From Limisoma sp963601185 (GTDB lineage: Bacteria > Bacteroidota > Bacteroidia > Bacteroidales > Muribaculaceae), in assembly GCA_963601185.1 (NCBI GenBank), contig CAVCEE010000004.1, positions 78,419 to 142,418 on the forward strand: DNA of 64,000 nucleotides, read 5' to 3'. This document shows positions 26,245 to 35,281 of this stretch, piece by piece; the first letter of the stretch is position 1; the number at the start of each line of letters is the position of its first letter. A program made the translations under genes and the position numbers. The notes below the pieces were generated by a model. The model searched no databases. It was not told the origin of the DNA and worked only from the letters and a program-made list of their open reading frames with translations.

Positions 26245-26279
26245 GAAAAAAGGCTGCGCCTGTGGGTGCAGCCTTTTTT
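26245..26279. terminator. Bidirectional intrinsic terminator between preA and the lpxA/RND operon
   Basis: AAAAAAGGCTGC and GCAGCCTTTTTT form a stem flanked by A and T runs, so it works on either strand. It lies between two convergent transcripts. Confidence 0.92.
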
Positions 26280-26306
26280 GCGGGTCTATACTTTAGGTAG
26301 AGTGTC

Positions 26307-27098
26307 TTAGTAGACGTCAAGTTTTGGAAGGGCAACGAGTTTGTTGTCGTTCGCCTTGATGAAGTCCAGAATGTCCTGACGCACGGGCGAGTCCTGGATG
26401 TCCTCCTGGATGCGCTTCACGGCGTTGAACAGCGAGATGTTGCACTGATACACGTGGCGGTAAGCCTTTGCAATGTCATCGATGTTCTCCTCTGTGAAGT
26501 TGTTCTTGTAGCGCATAATGGTGGCATTTACGCCATAGTACACAGCAGGGTTGTGGGCAAGGATGACGAACGGAGGCACATTGCCCGACACGCGGCATCC
26601 ACCCTTGATGAATGCCCACTTGCCGATGTGGCTCTTTTCAAACACCTTGACACCGGTGGAAAGGATTGTGCAACTGTCGATTTCCACGTCGCCGGAGATG
26701 TCTACACTGTTGCCAATCACGCAGTGGTCGCCCACTACGGAGTCGTGACCGATGTGCGACTCAGCCAGCACAAACGTGTCGGCTCCGATCTTGGTGCTGC
26801 CACCTTCGTGGATGCTGCGGTTGATAATTGCCATCTCACGAATCACGGTGTTGTCACCGATTTCCGTAAACGACTTTTCGCCCTTCCAACGGAAGTCCTG
26901 CGGCGCAGCGCTGACGATTGCACCGTTGTAGACCTTCACATTCTTGCCGAGGCGTGCGCCTGCCATAATGCTCGCGTGGGGCATCACTACGCTGCCGTCG
27001 CCAATCTCGACGTGCTTGTCGACGAATGCGAAAGGATAGATTGTTACGTCGTTGCCCAATTTTGCCTCTGGGTCGACGAATGCCAATGGACTGATCAT
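26307..27098 (-). CDS. lpxA: LpxA-type acyl-ACP:UDP-GlcNAc O-acyltransferase
   Basis: A 263-residue left-handed beta-helix acyltransferase. The first 180 residues are hexapeptide repeats (for example VTIYPF, VEIGDG, AKLGND). The catalytic histidine is probably H118 in ESHIGHDSVVGDHC, and the rim motif APQDFRWKGE matches the LpxA family. The C-terminal 75 residues are helical (NIDDIAKAYRHVYQ). LpxA puts the first 3-hydroxyacyl chain on UDP-GlcNAc to start lipid A. Unusually, it is the last gene of the efflux operon, 28 nt after the outer-membrane factor, and not near lpxC or lpxD. It could be the housekeeping enzyme or a paralogue with another acceptor. Confidence 0.83.
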   Translation of the reverse strand: MISPLAFVDPEAKLGNDVTIYPFAFVDKHVEIGDGSVVMPHASIMAGARLGKNVKVYNGAIVSAAPQDFRWKGEKSFTEIGDNTVIREMAIINRSIHEGGSTKIGADTFVLAESHIGHDSVVGDHCVIGNSVDISGDVEIDSCTILSTGVKVFEKSHIGKWAFIKGGCRVSGNVPPFVILAHNPAVYYGVNATIMRYKNNFTEENIDDIAKAYRHVYQCNISLFNAVKRIQEDIQDSPVRQDILDFIKANDNKLVALPKLDVY

Positions 27099-27126
27099 AG
27101 TTTTTTCACTTTATGGTATTAATATT

Positions 27127-28512
27127 TTAGCGTCCGCCGCCGAGAGCCTGGTAGAGGCTGATGGCTGCCTGACGTACTTGTAGTTCACATTGCAGTTGCG
27201 ACATCTGCGCGCTGAGCAACGACTGCTGTGCGGTGAGCACTTCCAGATAGGTGGCGGTGCTGTACTTCATCAAGTCGTTGTTGTATTCCACAGCCTTCGA
27301 CAACTGGTTTACCTGCTCTCCGAGCATCTCGCTGCGCACTTTGTTCTTGTTGTAACTTACAAGTGCGTCCGACACCTCTGCACCGGCTGAAAGCACGGTG
27401 TACTCGAAGTTGTTGAGAGCCTGTTGCTGCTGTGCCTTCGCTGCCTTGAGGGTGGCGATGTTGCGGCCGCGGCTGAACAACGGAGCGGTGAGTTGTCCGG
27501 CGAGTTGGTAGAACCACTGTCCGGGGTTGGAAATCATCGAGCCGAGGAGGTTGGTAAAACCGCCCGTGGCAGAAATCGTGAGACTCGGATAGAACGCTGC
27601 GCGCGCCTGATTGGTGGCGTAGTAGGCAACGGCAAATGCCTGCTCTGATGCCTGTACGTCGGGACGGGCTGCGAGGTAGACCATAGGCACGCCCTGTTCC
27701 ATATATTCAGGGAACTTAGGCTCGTAGGACGAGTCAACAACCCACGTCTGTGCCGGACGGTTGAGCAGCAGCGACAGCGAGTTGTTGGCGCTGTGGAGCG
27801 ACTCCTCTACTTGTGGGATAGTGGCGAGAAGGCTTGCGTAGTTGGCCTTGCTTTGCACCACTGCCACTTCGTTGTAGCGGCCAGCCTCTTTCAAGTCCTG
27901 CATCGTCTTGATGCTTTCCTGCCAGATGGTCGACGTTTCGTTGAGGATCTGCAACTCGCGCTGAAGCATTGCTATGGTATAGTAGCAGTTTGCCACGCCG
28001 CTGATAATCTGTGCGCGTGCCGCCTGCTGGTAAGCCTCGCTTTGGAGCACTTGCGCCTGTGCGCTGCGCTTGGTGTTGAGGAGTTTGCCGAAGATGTCGA
28101 TTTCCCAACTTGCCGTTGCCGGAATCGTGTACGACCAAGAGTCCTTGGTAATCTTCGAACCGCCGTAACTTGCAGTGCCTCCGTTAGGGGCAAGCGTTAC
28201 GCTCGGCAGATAACTCAATTTCGCGCCCTGCAACTGTGCGTTGGCGATTTCAACATTGAGGCGTGCGTTTTCCAGATTGACGTTGTTGTCGAGGGCAATC
28301 TGGATGAGAGCCTGCAATTGAGGGTCGGTAAACACCTGATCCCATTTGAGGTTGCCGAGGGCTGTAGAGTCGACGGCCTCCTTCTGTGCAGCAGCCACCT
28401 CGCCGGCGATGCCTTCCTCCGGCATCTCGAATTTCTTGTAGATGTGGCAGCTTGCCGTCGTAGTGGCGATTGCCACTACGAGAGCTGCGCTAAGTATTTT
28501 GCTTTTGTTCAT
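27127..28512 (-). CDS. RND efflux outer-membrane factor lipoprotein (TolC/OprM/NodT family)
   Basis: A 461-residue outer-membrane channel protein. The lipobox is TTASC with Cys22, so the mature protein is lipid-anchored. It shows two repeated units with long amphipathic helices (LNVEIANAQLQGAKLSYLPSV and SEQAFAVAYYATNQARAAFYPSL), each followed by short barrel strands, and a C-terminal YLEVLTAQQSLLSAQMSQLQ. It forms the exit duct of the tripartite pump whose adaptor and permease genes lie immediately upstream. The gap to the permease gene is 14 nt. Confidence 0.95.
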   Translation of the reverse strand: MNKSKILSAALVVAIATTTASCHIYKKFEMPEEGIAGEVAAAQKEAVDSTALGNLKWDQVFTDPQLQALIQIALDNNVNLENARLNVEIANAQLQGAKLSYLPSVTLAPNGGTASYGGSKITKDSWSYTIPATASWEIDIFGKLLNTKRSAQAQVLQSEAYQQAARAQIISGVANCYYTIAMLQRELQILNETSTIWQESIKTMQDLKEAGRYNEVAVVQSKANYASLLATIPQVEESLHSANNSLSLLLNRPAQTWVVDSSYEPKFPEYMEQGVPMVYLAARPDVQASEQAFAVAYYATNQARAAFYPSLTISATGGFTNLLGSMISNPGQWFYQLAGQLTAPLFSRGRNIATLKAAKAQQQQALNNFEYTVLSAGAEVSDALVSYNKNKVRSEMLGEQVNQLSKAVEYNNDLMKYSTATYLEVLTAQQSLLSAQMSQLQCELQVRQAAISLYQALGGGR

Positions 28513-28526
28513 TGATTACAATTTTA

Positions 28527-31500
28527 TTACTTGCGTGAATATTGCTCAATCTGGTCGTCGATTTCAGCGTTGTCAGTGTCTTTCCACTTAATCGGCTGAA
28601 TCTTCTCCTGAATCTTCTGGCATGCCACAAACAGAGCCGGCACGATGAGCACCTGGAGAATCATACCAATCAACATACCGCCTACGGCACCCGTGCCGAG
28701 TGCGCGGTTACCGTTGGCGCCTACGCCGTTGGCGAGCATCAGTGGCAACAGACCGATGATCATTGCGAAGCCGGTCATCAAGATCGGGCGCAGACGTGCT
28801 GCAGCACCTGCGATGGCGGCACCGGTGATGCTCATACCTGTCTTGCGGCGGTCGAGGGCGAACTCAACGATAAGGATGGCGTTCTTTGCCAACAGACCGA
28901 TAAGCATGATCAACGCAATCTGCAAGTAGATGTTGTTGTTCACTTCGAAAATCTTCGCAAATACGAACGAACCCATCAAGCCGAGCGGAATCGAGAGGAT
29001 TACCGACAACGGGAGGATGTAACTTTCGTACTGTGCCGAAAGCAACAGGTAGACGAAGAGCAAGCAGAGTCCGAACACAACGGCTGTCGACGATGCCGAC
29101 GAGTTCTGCTCCTCACGGGTCATACCGGAGAATTCGTAGCCGTAGCCCATAGGAAGGGTCTGCTCGGCAACCTCGCGGATAGCCTGGATGGCGTCACCGT
29201 TACTGAAGCCTACGTTAGGCGTACCGCTGACGGAGATTGACGTGAACAGGTTGAAACGAGAGATGATGTCAGGACCATAGACGCGTTCAAGGGAGATGAA
29301 ATTGGTGATAGGCGTCATTTCGTTGCCCACACGCACCTTGATGTTGTTGAGCGTTTCTGGCGATACGCGCGACTCTGGGTCGGCTTGCATCATCACACGG
29401 TAGAGTTTACCGAAACGGTTGAAGTTCGACACATACATACCGCCGTAGTAGCCTTGCAGGGTGGTGAGCACTGTGCTTGGGCTGATGCCAGCCTGTTTGG
29501 TCTTGGCCACGTCGATGTTGACCATATACTGCGGGAACGTCGGGTTGAACGTTGAGTATGCCTGCTGGATTTCCGGACGCTGGTTGAGCGCGGCGATAAA
29601 CTGCTGGTAAACTTGGAAGAACTTGTTGATGTCGCCACCGGTCTTGTCCTGCAACTGGAGTTCAAAACCGCTGGTCACTGAGTAACCGGAAATCATAGGT
29701 GGCTGGAACATAAGCACCGTACCGCCCTTGACTGCCTGTCCTACAGCGCCGTAGAGTTGACCAAGCACGCTTGTTGCGTCCTGTCCTTTGCCACGCTCGC
29801 TCCAATTCTTCAATTTCACGATAAATGTACCGTAGGTGTTACCCTGACCAGCAAGGAAACTGTAGCCGAGGATTTCCGTACGGGTGTCGATGGCTGGGTT
29901 GGCAGCAAGCACCTTGTCGACCTCGGCAAGTGTTGCCTCGGTCTTCTCGAGTGATGTAGCCGGCGGCATGTTGACCATACAGAAGAGCACACCAGTATCC
30001 TCATTAGGGACGAGGGCCGTTGATGTGGTCATCATCATTGCGGCAAGAGCCACGATGCTGGCAGCCACAACGCCGAATGCGGTAATCTTGTGGTTGATGA
30101 AGAAACTTGTCCACTTTTTGTAGCGTGTGAGCAGTTTCTCGAAGTTTCTGTTGAATCCTTCGTGGAAGGCTTTCACGAAGCCAACTTTCTTGCTCTCGCC
30201 CTCAGTAGTGTGAGGCTTGAGGAACACGGCACAAAGGGCTGGCGAAAGGGTCAATGCGTTCAATGCCGACAGACCGATGGAGATGGCCATGGTCAAACCG
30301 AACTGGCGGTAGAACACGCCGGAGGTTCCCGACATGAACGACACCGGGATGAACACGAGCATCATGACGAGTGTGATGGAGATGATGGCGCTGCCGATTT
30401 CACGCATGGCATCGATAGCCGCTGTACGCGCCGAAGTGTAGCCTTCGTCGAGTTTGGCGTGGACGGCCTCCACCACCACTATGGCGTCGTCGACCACAAT
30501 CGCAATCGCAAGCACGAGTGCGGAGAGGGTAAGCAAGTTGATGGAGAATCCGATGAGGTAAAGTCCGAAGAACGTACCAATCAATGCCACCGGGATGGCG
30601 ATTGCCGGGATGATGGTTGAACGCAAGTCCTGAAGGAACACGTAAACCACAAGGAACACGAGGATAAACGCCTCAATCAAGGTTTTGATAACCTCTTCGA
30701 TTGATGCGTAGAGGAACTCGTTGGTGTTCATTGATACGTTGAACTTCAAACCGCTTGGGAGTTCCTTCGACGCTTCGTCGATTTTTGCCTGTACGCTGTT
30801 GATAACCTCCGTTGCATTAGAGCCGGCGGTCTGGAAGATCATCGCCGATGCCGACTGGTGCCCGTTGGTCTTGCCCTTGAAACCGTAACTTACGCGACCA
30901 AGTTCCATCGAAGCGACATCCTTGAGGTAAAGTACGTTGCCGTTCTTGTCGGCGCGGATGATAATCTTGTCAAACTCCTCCGGAGTGATGAGGCGGCCTT
31001 TGTAGCGCATAACGTACTGGAACGCCTGGTTGCCCTGCTCGCCGAACTGACCTGGAGCGGCCTCGATGTTCTGCTCAGAGAGCGCTGCGGAGATGTCGGA
31101 CGGCATCAGGTTGTGCTGAGCCATTGCGTCAGGCTTGAGCCATATACGCATAGAGTAGTCGGCACCCATCACCATGGCATCACCCACACCGTTCACACGC
31201 TGGATAGGCGGGATGACATTGATCTTCATATAGTTCTCGATGAATGCCTGGTCAAACTTGTCTTCTGGGGCGTAGAGTGAGAACACGAGAAGCATTGAGG
31301 TCTGTCGCTTCTGAGTGATGACACCCACTTTGGTTACTTCGGCTGGCAACTGGCTCTGCGCCTTTGCCACACGGTTCTGCACGTCGACGGCAGCCATGTC
31401 GGGGTCGAAACCCTGCTCGAAGTACACGTTGATAGTCGCGCTACCGGAGTTGGTGGCGGTAGACTGGATATAGGTCATACCCTCTGCACCGTTGATCTGC

Positions 31501-31703
31501 TCCTCAATAGGGGCAATGACGGAGTTAAGCACCGTCTTTGCATCGGCACCGGTGTAGGTGGTCGACACCTGGATTGTTGGCGGCGCAATGTCTGGGTATT
31601 GCGTAATTGGCAACCACAACATTCCGATGAAACCCAAAATCACGATGAAGATGGATATCACGGTCGAGAGCACCGGCCGGTTGATAAATGTATCTAGTTT
31701 CAT
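28527..31703 (-). CDS. RND multidrug efflux permease (HAE1, AcrB-like)
   Basis: A 1058-residue inner-membrane proton-drug antiporter, full length for the HAE1 family, with 12 transmembrane helices and two large periplasmic loops. The start, FINRPVLSTVISIFIVILG, is typical. The proton-relay pair of aspartates is seen in IAIVVDDAIVVVEAV (helix 4), and the lysine of helix 10 in LIGLLAKNAILIVEFALDRR. The conserved GSATINVYFEQGFDPDMA follows the first helix. It works with the adaptor gene 35 nt upstream and the channel gene downstream. Substrates (bile salts, antibiotics, dyes) cannot be deduced. Confidence 0.97.
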   Translation of the reverse strand: MKLDTFINRPVLSTVISIFIVILGFIGMLWLPITQYPDIAPPTIQVSTTYTGADAKTVLNSVIAPIEEQINGAEGMTYIQSTATNSGSATINVYFEQGFDPDMAAVDVQNRVAKAQSQLPAEVTKVGVITQKRQTSMLLVFSLYAPEDKFDQAFIENYMKINVIPPIQRVNGVGDAMVMGADYSMRIWLKPDAMAQHNLMPSDISAALSEQNIEAAPGQFGEQGNQAFQYVMRYKGRLITPEEFDKIIIRADKNGNVLYLKDVASMELGRVSYGFKGKTNGHQSASAMIFQTAGSNATEVINSVQAKIDEASKELPSGLKFNVSMNTNEFLYASIEEVIKTLIEAFILVFLVVYVFLQDLRSTIIPAIAIPVALIGTFFGLYLIGFSINLLTLSALVLAIAIVVDDAIVVVEAVHAKLDEGYTSARTAAIDAMREIGSAIISITLVMMLVFIPVSFMSGTSGVFYRQFGLTMAISIGLSALNALTLSPALCAVFLKPHTTEGESKKVGFVKAFHEGFNRNFEKLLTRYKKWTSFFINHKITAFGVVAASIVALAAMMMTTSTALVPNEDTGVLFCMVNMPPATSLEKTEATLAEVDKVLAANPAIDTRTEILGYSFLAGQGNTYGTFIVKLKNWSERGKGQDATSVLGQLYGAVGQAVKGGTVLMFQPPMISGYSVTSGFELQLQDKTGGDINKFFQVYQQFIAALNQRPEIQQAYSTFNPTFPQYMVNIDVAKTKQAGISPSTVLTTLQGYYGGMYVSNFNRFGKLYRVMMQADPESRVSPETLNNIKVRVGNEMTPITNFISLERVYGPDIISRFNLFTSISVSGTPNVGFSNGDAIQAIREVAEQTLPMGYGYEFSGMTREEQNSSASSTAVVFGLCLLFVYLLLSAQYESYILPLSVILSIPLGLMGSFVFAKIFEVNNNIYLQIALIMLIGLLAKNAILIVEFALDRRKTGMSITGAAIAGAAARLRPILMTGFAMIIGLLPLMLANGVGANGNRALGTGAVGGMLIGMILQVLIVPALFVACQKIQEKIQPIKWKDTDNAEIDDQIEQYSRK

Positions 31704-31738
31704 TCTTTTATTGTTCTTTTATTCCTTGTTGCTTCTGG

Positions 31739-32926
31739 TTACTTCTGCTGTGCAGCCGCTTGGCTGAGGTCCTTGCCTGTCATATCGACCGGTGTGATCT
31801 GCACGCCGTCGCGCACGCTTACGCCCACGCCTTGTACCACTACGTGGTCGCCTTCGTTAAGTCCGCCGGTAACAACGTAGTTCTGTCCGTCGTTGTTGGC
31901 GAGCACCTCGATAGGGCGCGCTGTAACCTTGCCCGACTTGTCGACTACATAGGCAAACTTCTTGTCCTGCATCTCTGACGTTGCTGTCTGAGGGATGATG
32001 ATCACGTTGTCGTAGTGTGCCGGGATTACGATTGAGCCGGTCGATCCGCTGCGGAGCATGCCGTTCTGGTTCTTGAACACCACGCGTACGGATGCCGAGC
32101 CGGTTGTGTTGTCGAGCAAACCTGTCATTGTGGAGAATTTGCCGGTCTCTGCATAGTAACTGCCGTCGGAGAGTTTCAACTTCGCTGCAGGGAGTGCCGC
32201 AAGGGCTTTGGCGAGCGATGTTCCGCCGTTGTTTGTCATCTCAAGCACTTGCTTCTCGTTGAACGAGATGTAGGCGTAGACTTCCGAAATGTCGGAAATA
32301 GTGGTGAGAGCCTGTTGCGACGACGGACTTGCGAGCGAGCCTTCGCGGTTAGGAATCGCACCTACATAGCCAGCCGATGGGGCTTTGACTACGGTGTACG
32401 ACAAACTCTTCTGTGCGTTGACCAACGCTGCCTTTGCCTGTGCGAGAGATGCCTTGGCTGCTGCGAGGTCGTTTTGTGCCAACTGGTTCTCGTATTCGCT
32501 GATCACGTTCTTTTCGTAGAGTTTCTTCTTGTTGTTGGCGGTGATCTGTGCGCTGTTCACGCTTTCCTGTGTTGCGGCAACCGCTGCCTTCGCTTGGTTT
32601 ACCGCTGCTTCATACTGCACTTGGTCGATGACAAACAGTGTCTGTCCTGCCGAAACCTGCTGACCTTCGTCAACACATACCTGAGTGATGAAGCCCGACA
32701 CCTGCGGACGGATCTCAACGTCTTTCTTACCTTTGATAGTAGCCGGATAAACGCTTTCCAAGTCGGCGCTTGTCTTTGACACTGTGATGAAACCAATCTT
32801 AGGCGCAGCCTGCTGTTGCTGAGCCTGTCCCTGGTCCTTCTTTCCGCACGATGTCATGCAGACACCTAAAACCAAACCTAACAATGCGGTGCGCTTTGTT
32901 AGTCCAATAACTGTTTTAATTTTCAT
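31739..32926 (-). CDS. RND efflux periplasmic adaptor lipoprotein (AcrA-like)
   Basis: A 395-residue membrane-fusion protein. The lipobox VCMTSC (Cys27) follows a hydrophobic signal, then a Gln-rich linker. A lipoyl half-motif (VEIRPQVSGFITQVCVDEGQQVSAGQTLFVID) leads into an alpha-hairpin of about 70 residues (many Ala/Gln/Lys), and the second lipoyl half follows (YTVVKAPSAGYVGAI). Beta-barrel and membrane-proximal domains complete the family plan. It is first in the operon, and no local TetR or MarR regulator is visible. A TAATTTTG -7 candidate lies on the minus strand at 32997-32990. Confidence 0.96.
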   Translation of the reverse strand: MKIKTVIGLTKRTALLGLVLGVCMTSCGKKDQGQAQQQQAAPKIGFITVSKTSADLESVYPATIKGKKDVEIRPQVSGFITQVCVDEGQQVSAGQTLFVIDQVQYEAAVNQAKAAVAATQESVNSAQITANNKKKLYEKNVISEYENQLAQNDLAAAKASLAQAKAALVNAQKSLSYTVVKAPSAGYVGAIPNREGSLASPSSQQALTTISDISEVYAYISFNEKQVLEMTNNGGTSLAKALAALPAAKLKLSDGSYYAETGKFSTMTGLLDNTTGSASVRVVFKNQNGMLRSGSTGSIVIPAHYDNVIIIPQTATSEMQDKKFAYVVDKSGKVTARPIEVLANNDGQNYVVTGGLNEGDHVVVQGVGVSVRDGVQITPVDMTGKDLSQAAAQQK

Positions 32927-33208
32927 ACCTATAGATTGAATTTTTCTATTTTACAACTGTTTATATAATCGTTTGTGCCTTTCACGGTGCAAAATTACCA
33001 ACTAAAAAAGCGAAAATATATGATATTTGTCATAAATTGGAAAACTGCGGGCACAAAATATGTTAAACAACATGTTTTCTACAGAAATAGTGTTCGATTT
33101 GTCCATATTGCTGTCCTTTTCAAATACCTGCATCGGCTATGCAGACTACTATTTGCGACATCGGTAGCACCCAGATGCTGGTTTGTCGCAGGGTTCTGGC
33201 GGATTTGT
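32927..33208. other. Intergenic region between efflux operon and HD gene
   Basis: This AT-rich divergent intergenic region holds the -7 candidate of the efflux operon (TAATTTTG, minus strand, 32997-32990). No gene, no clear operator and no terminator were found. Confidence 0.4.
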
Positions 33209-33240
33209 TTTGCCGGATTGTCGCGCAAGTAGTAATTTTG
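33209..33240 (+). promoter_or_regulatory. Promoter abutting the HD gene start
   Basis: TTTG at 33209-33212 and TAATTTTG at 33233-33240, with 20 nt between, form one of the best promoter matches in the window. The box ends only 4 nt before the ATG at 33245, so the transcript would be leaderless or nearly so. Confidence 0.65.
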
Positions 33241-33244
33241 GGGT

Positions 33245-33748
33245 ATGAAAGAGAGAATTGCACGACTTGCGGAGGCGATGACGGCCTACGACCACGGCGA
33301 TGCCCGTCGCATCCAGCATTTTATAAAGGTTCACGACTTTGCTGCCGCCATCGGCAGAATTGAGCAGGTGGGCGAACCTACGCTCGATATCCTCGAGGCG
33401 GCGGCACTTGTCCACGACATCGGCATCCATCTGAGCGAGCAGAAATACGGCTCGTCGGCTGGCAAATACCAGGAGTTGGAGGGGCCAGCAGAGGCAAGGA
33501 AACTTCTTGGCAGCGTGGGCGGATTTTCCGCCGGTGAAATCGACCGTATCTGTTTCCTCGTGGGGCATCACCACACCTACACTAGGATTGACGGCATTGA
33601 CTACCAAATCCTTGTAGAGGCGGATTTTCTTGTCAATATCTATGAGGACGGGCTGGATAAGAAAGCGGCTCTGGCGGCGCGTGGAAACATATTCCGCACG
33701 GAGGCTGGCATCCGTCTGCTCAACGCAATGTTCGATCTTGAAAAATAG
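33245..33748 (+). CDS. HD-domain protein
   Basis: A 167-residue cytoplasmic HD-superfamily hydrolase. Metal-ligand candidates in order are H in RIQHFIKVHDFA, the HD pair in ALVHDIGIHLSE, histidines in LVGHHHTYTRI, and D in LVEADFLVNIYED. The size and order resemble small phosphohydrolases (YfbR/YedJ type), but the substrate is unknown. It lies 6 nt before the metallopeptidase gene, implying an operon. A second Met twelve codons in (33278) is an alternative start if the transcript does begin at 33245. Confidence 0.85.
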   Translation: MKERIARLAEAMTAYDHGDARRIQHFIKVHDFAAAIGRIEQVGEPTLDILEAAALVHDIGIHLSEQKYGSSAGKYQELEGPAEARKLLGSVGGFSAGEIDRICFLVGHHHTYTRIDGIDYQILVEADFLVNIYEDGLDKKAALAARGNIFRTEAGIRLLNAMFDLEK

Positions 33749-33754
33749 CAGTAT

Positions 33755-34450
33755 ATGATTTTGGAAGACCCAGATTTCGGCGAAATCTTAATCCGCGAAA
33801 ACGCAAGGGCGCGCAGAATCATCATGCGACCAAAGAGAGACGGTCTCCACGTTACTGCACCTCCGCTTGTGGGATTGCCTAAAATTATGGAGGCCATCAA
33901 CCACTACAGGGGGAAAATGACGGAAACCTATCGGCGGTTGCAGTCAAAACTCATCGACACGAATTTTGTAATCGACGCACCACTGTTAAAACTGAGGGTG
34001 GAATATTCAAAATATCCACACATAGGGTATCGGTATGGCAACGACGGCTGGTTCTCGCTTTCTTGCCCACAAAACACTGATTTCTCCGAGCCGAAGGTGC
34101 AGGAGGGCTTGCATAAGGGGATTGAACTGATTATGAAGAAAGTGGCGAAAGCGAAGTTGTCGGTTATGATTGACGACCTGTCCGCCAAAGTGGGCATCCC
34201 CTTCAGCCGGCTTACCATCACCGCGGCGCACACACGGTGGGGCAGTTGTTCGAGCGCAGGCAACATCAGTTTGTCGTGCCATCTGGTGCGGTTGCCCATC
34301 GATTTGATTGAGTATGTGATTCTCCACGAACTCACCCACATCCGAGAAATGAACCACGGCGAGAAGTTTTGGGCATTGCTTGACAGCCTGACCGACGGCA
34401 AGTCACTCCAACTCCGGAAAAGATTGCACACCTACGACATATCGCTATAA
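33755..34450 (+). CDS. YgjP-like metallopeptidase (DUF45, M48-related)
   Basis: A 231-residue cytoplasmic protein. The zinc site is clear: HELTHIREMNHGEKFW, with the HExxH histidines and glutamate plus a third His six residues later. It is preceded by the family's TRWGSCSSAGNISLSCHLVRLP. An Arg-rich N-terminal part (ENARARRIIMRPKRDGLHVTAPP) also matches YgjP proteins, known in type I restriction-associated and other contexts; none is nearby here. No signal peptide is seen. Physiological substrate is unknown. Confidence 0.9.
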   Translation: MILEDPDFGEILIRENARARRIIMRPKRDGLHVTAPPLVGLPKIMEAINHYRGKMTETYRRLQSKLIDTNFVIDAPLLKLRVEYSKYPHIGYRYGNDGWFSLSCPQNTDFSEPKVQEGLHKGIELIMKKVAKAKLSVMIDDLSAKVGIPFSRLTITAAHTRWGSCSSAGNISLSCHLVRLPIDLIEYVILHELTHIREMNHGEKFWALLDSLTDGKSLQLRKRLHTYDISL

Positions 34451-34797
34451 ATCAATGCAATAAAAAGTTATTGCGGCAACGTTATCCTAAATAATTCCCC
34501 AAACGACATCCACTAAGCATTAATTCTGACGAATGATTGAAAACTTTCAATTTGAAGTTCAATAATGCTAAAGCCATTGTCGCGAGAGCGGAATAGACCT
34601 TTCTGACTCGCCGTCATCGGAATGTCTGAGCGCACTGGGAATGAGGCTTAGCGAGCAGTGAGTGACGAGCGCGAATGGTTATGGAAATCGTCATCCGAAT
34701 CATAGTGTCTTTACGTCTATTCTACCGCCGAATAGCGCAAATGGAATCAAGGCTTTACAATAAAAAATGAGAAATTGGATAAAAAAATCGTCAAAAA
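34451..34797. other. Intergenic stretch without a gene
   Basis: No coding signal was seen. A small dyad (TTGAAA..TTTCAA) lies near 34540, and a 15-nt sequence near 34658-34673 (TGAGTGACGAGCGCG) recurs inverted at 35258-35276 beside the REP-like palindrome, so the stretch may contain an eroded copy of that element. Confidence 0.45.
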
Positions 34798-34829
34798 TTT
34801 GTGAGAATAAAAAAATAGCATTACCTTTG
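34798..34829 (+). promoter_or_regulatory. Promoter of tRNA-Lys
   Basis: TTTG at 34798-34801 and TACCTTTG at 34822-34829, 20 nt apart, lie 35 nt before the mature tRNA. Confidence 0.75.
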
Positions 34830-34863
34830 CACTCGCAATCAGGAAACTGATAGCAATATCGGA

Positions 34864-34936
34864 GATTCGCTAGCTCAGCTGGTAGAGCACATCCCTTTTA
34901 AGGATGGGGTCCTGGGTTCGAGCCCCAGGCGGATCA
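34864..34936 (+). tRNA. tRNA-Lys (anticodon TTT)
   Basis: The acceptor GATTCGC pairs with GCGGATC. The anticodon loop CTTTTAA gives TTT and the T-loop is TTCGAGC. All arms pair well. Confidence 0.95.
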
Positions 34937-34939
34937 CCC

Positions 34940-34974
34940 AAAAGCCGCAGACCGCAAGGTTAGCGGCTTTTTTC
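34940..34974 (+). terminator. Intrinsic terminator of tRNA-Lys
   Basis: AAAAGCCGC (34940-34948) pairs with GCGGCTTTT (34963-34971), followed by T-run, 4 nt after the tRNA. Confidence 0.9.
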
Positions 34975-35220
34975 GTTTCCTATCCCAGCACCGCCAAAAT
35001 GGAGAAAAGCGGATAGTTCGGGCTCTGTAGAAAAGGTATGTCTCAACCCAATCGGGGGCTCTGTCTGAGATTGTGTACATACGTTTGTCGTTTTCCATAA
35101 AAAGACAGAACCAGAGCATCCGCTATAAAAGACAGAAACGGGACAATATTATCTGTTCAATAGGCGTTGAACTCATAAATCTCGTAATAGCCTACCTGCA
35201 TATCAGATTTCGCTTCTGCC

Positions 35221-35275
35221 ACGGGCTGAAGCCCGTGGTTAGCAATATGGCGCACCTGCGGCGCGCTCGTCACTC
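35221..35275 (-). repeat. REP-like palindromic element, copy A
   Basis: ACGGGCTGAAGCCCGT (35221-35236) contains two 7-nt inverted arms and is followed by GGTTAGC. Read on the minus strand the core is GCTAACCACGGGCTTCAGCCCGT. A second GC-rich hairpin (GCGCACCTGCGGCGCGC, 35250-35266) stands beside it. Copy B at 38930-38975 repeats the core with one difference. Double-hairpin intergenic repeats of this form are usually spread by RAYT-type transposases; none is in the window. Confidence 0.7.
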
Positions 35276-35281
35276 AGTGCG

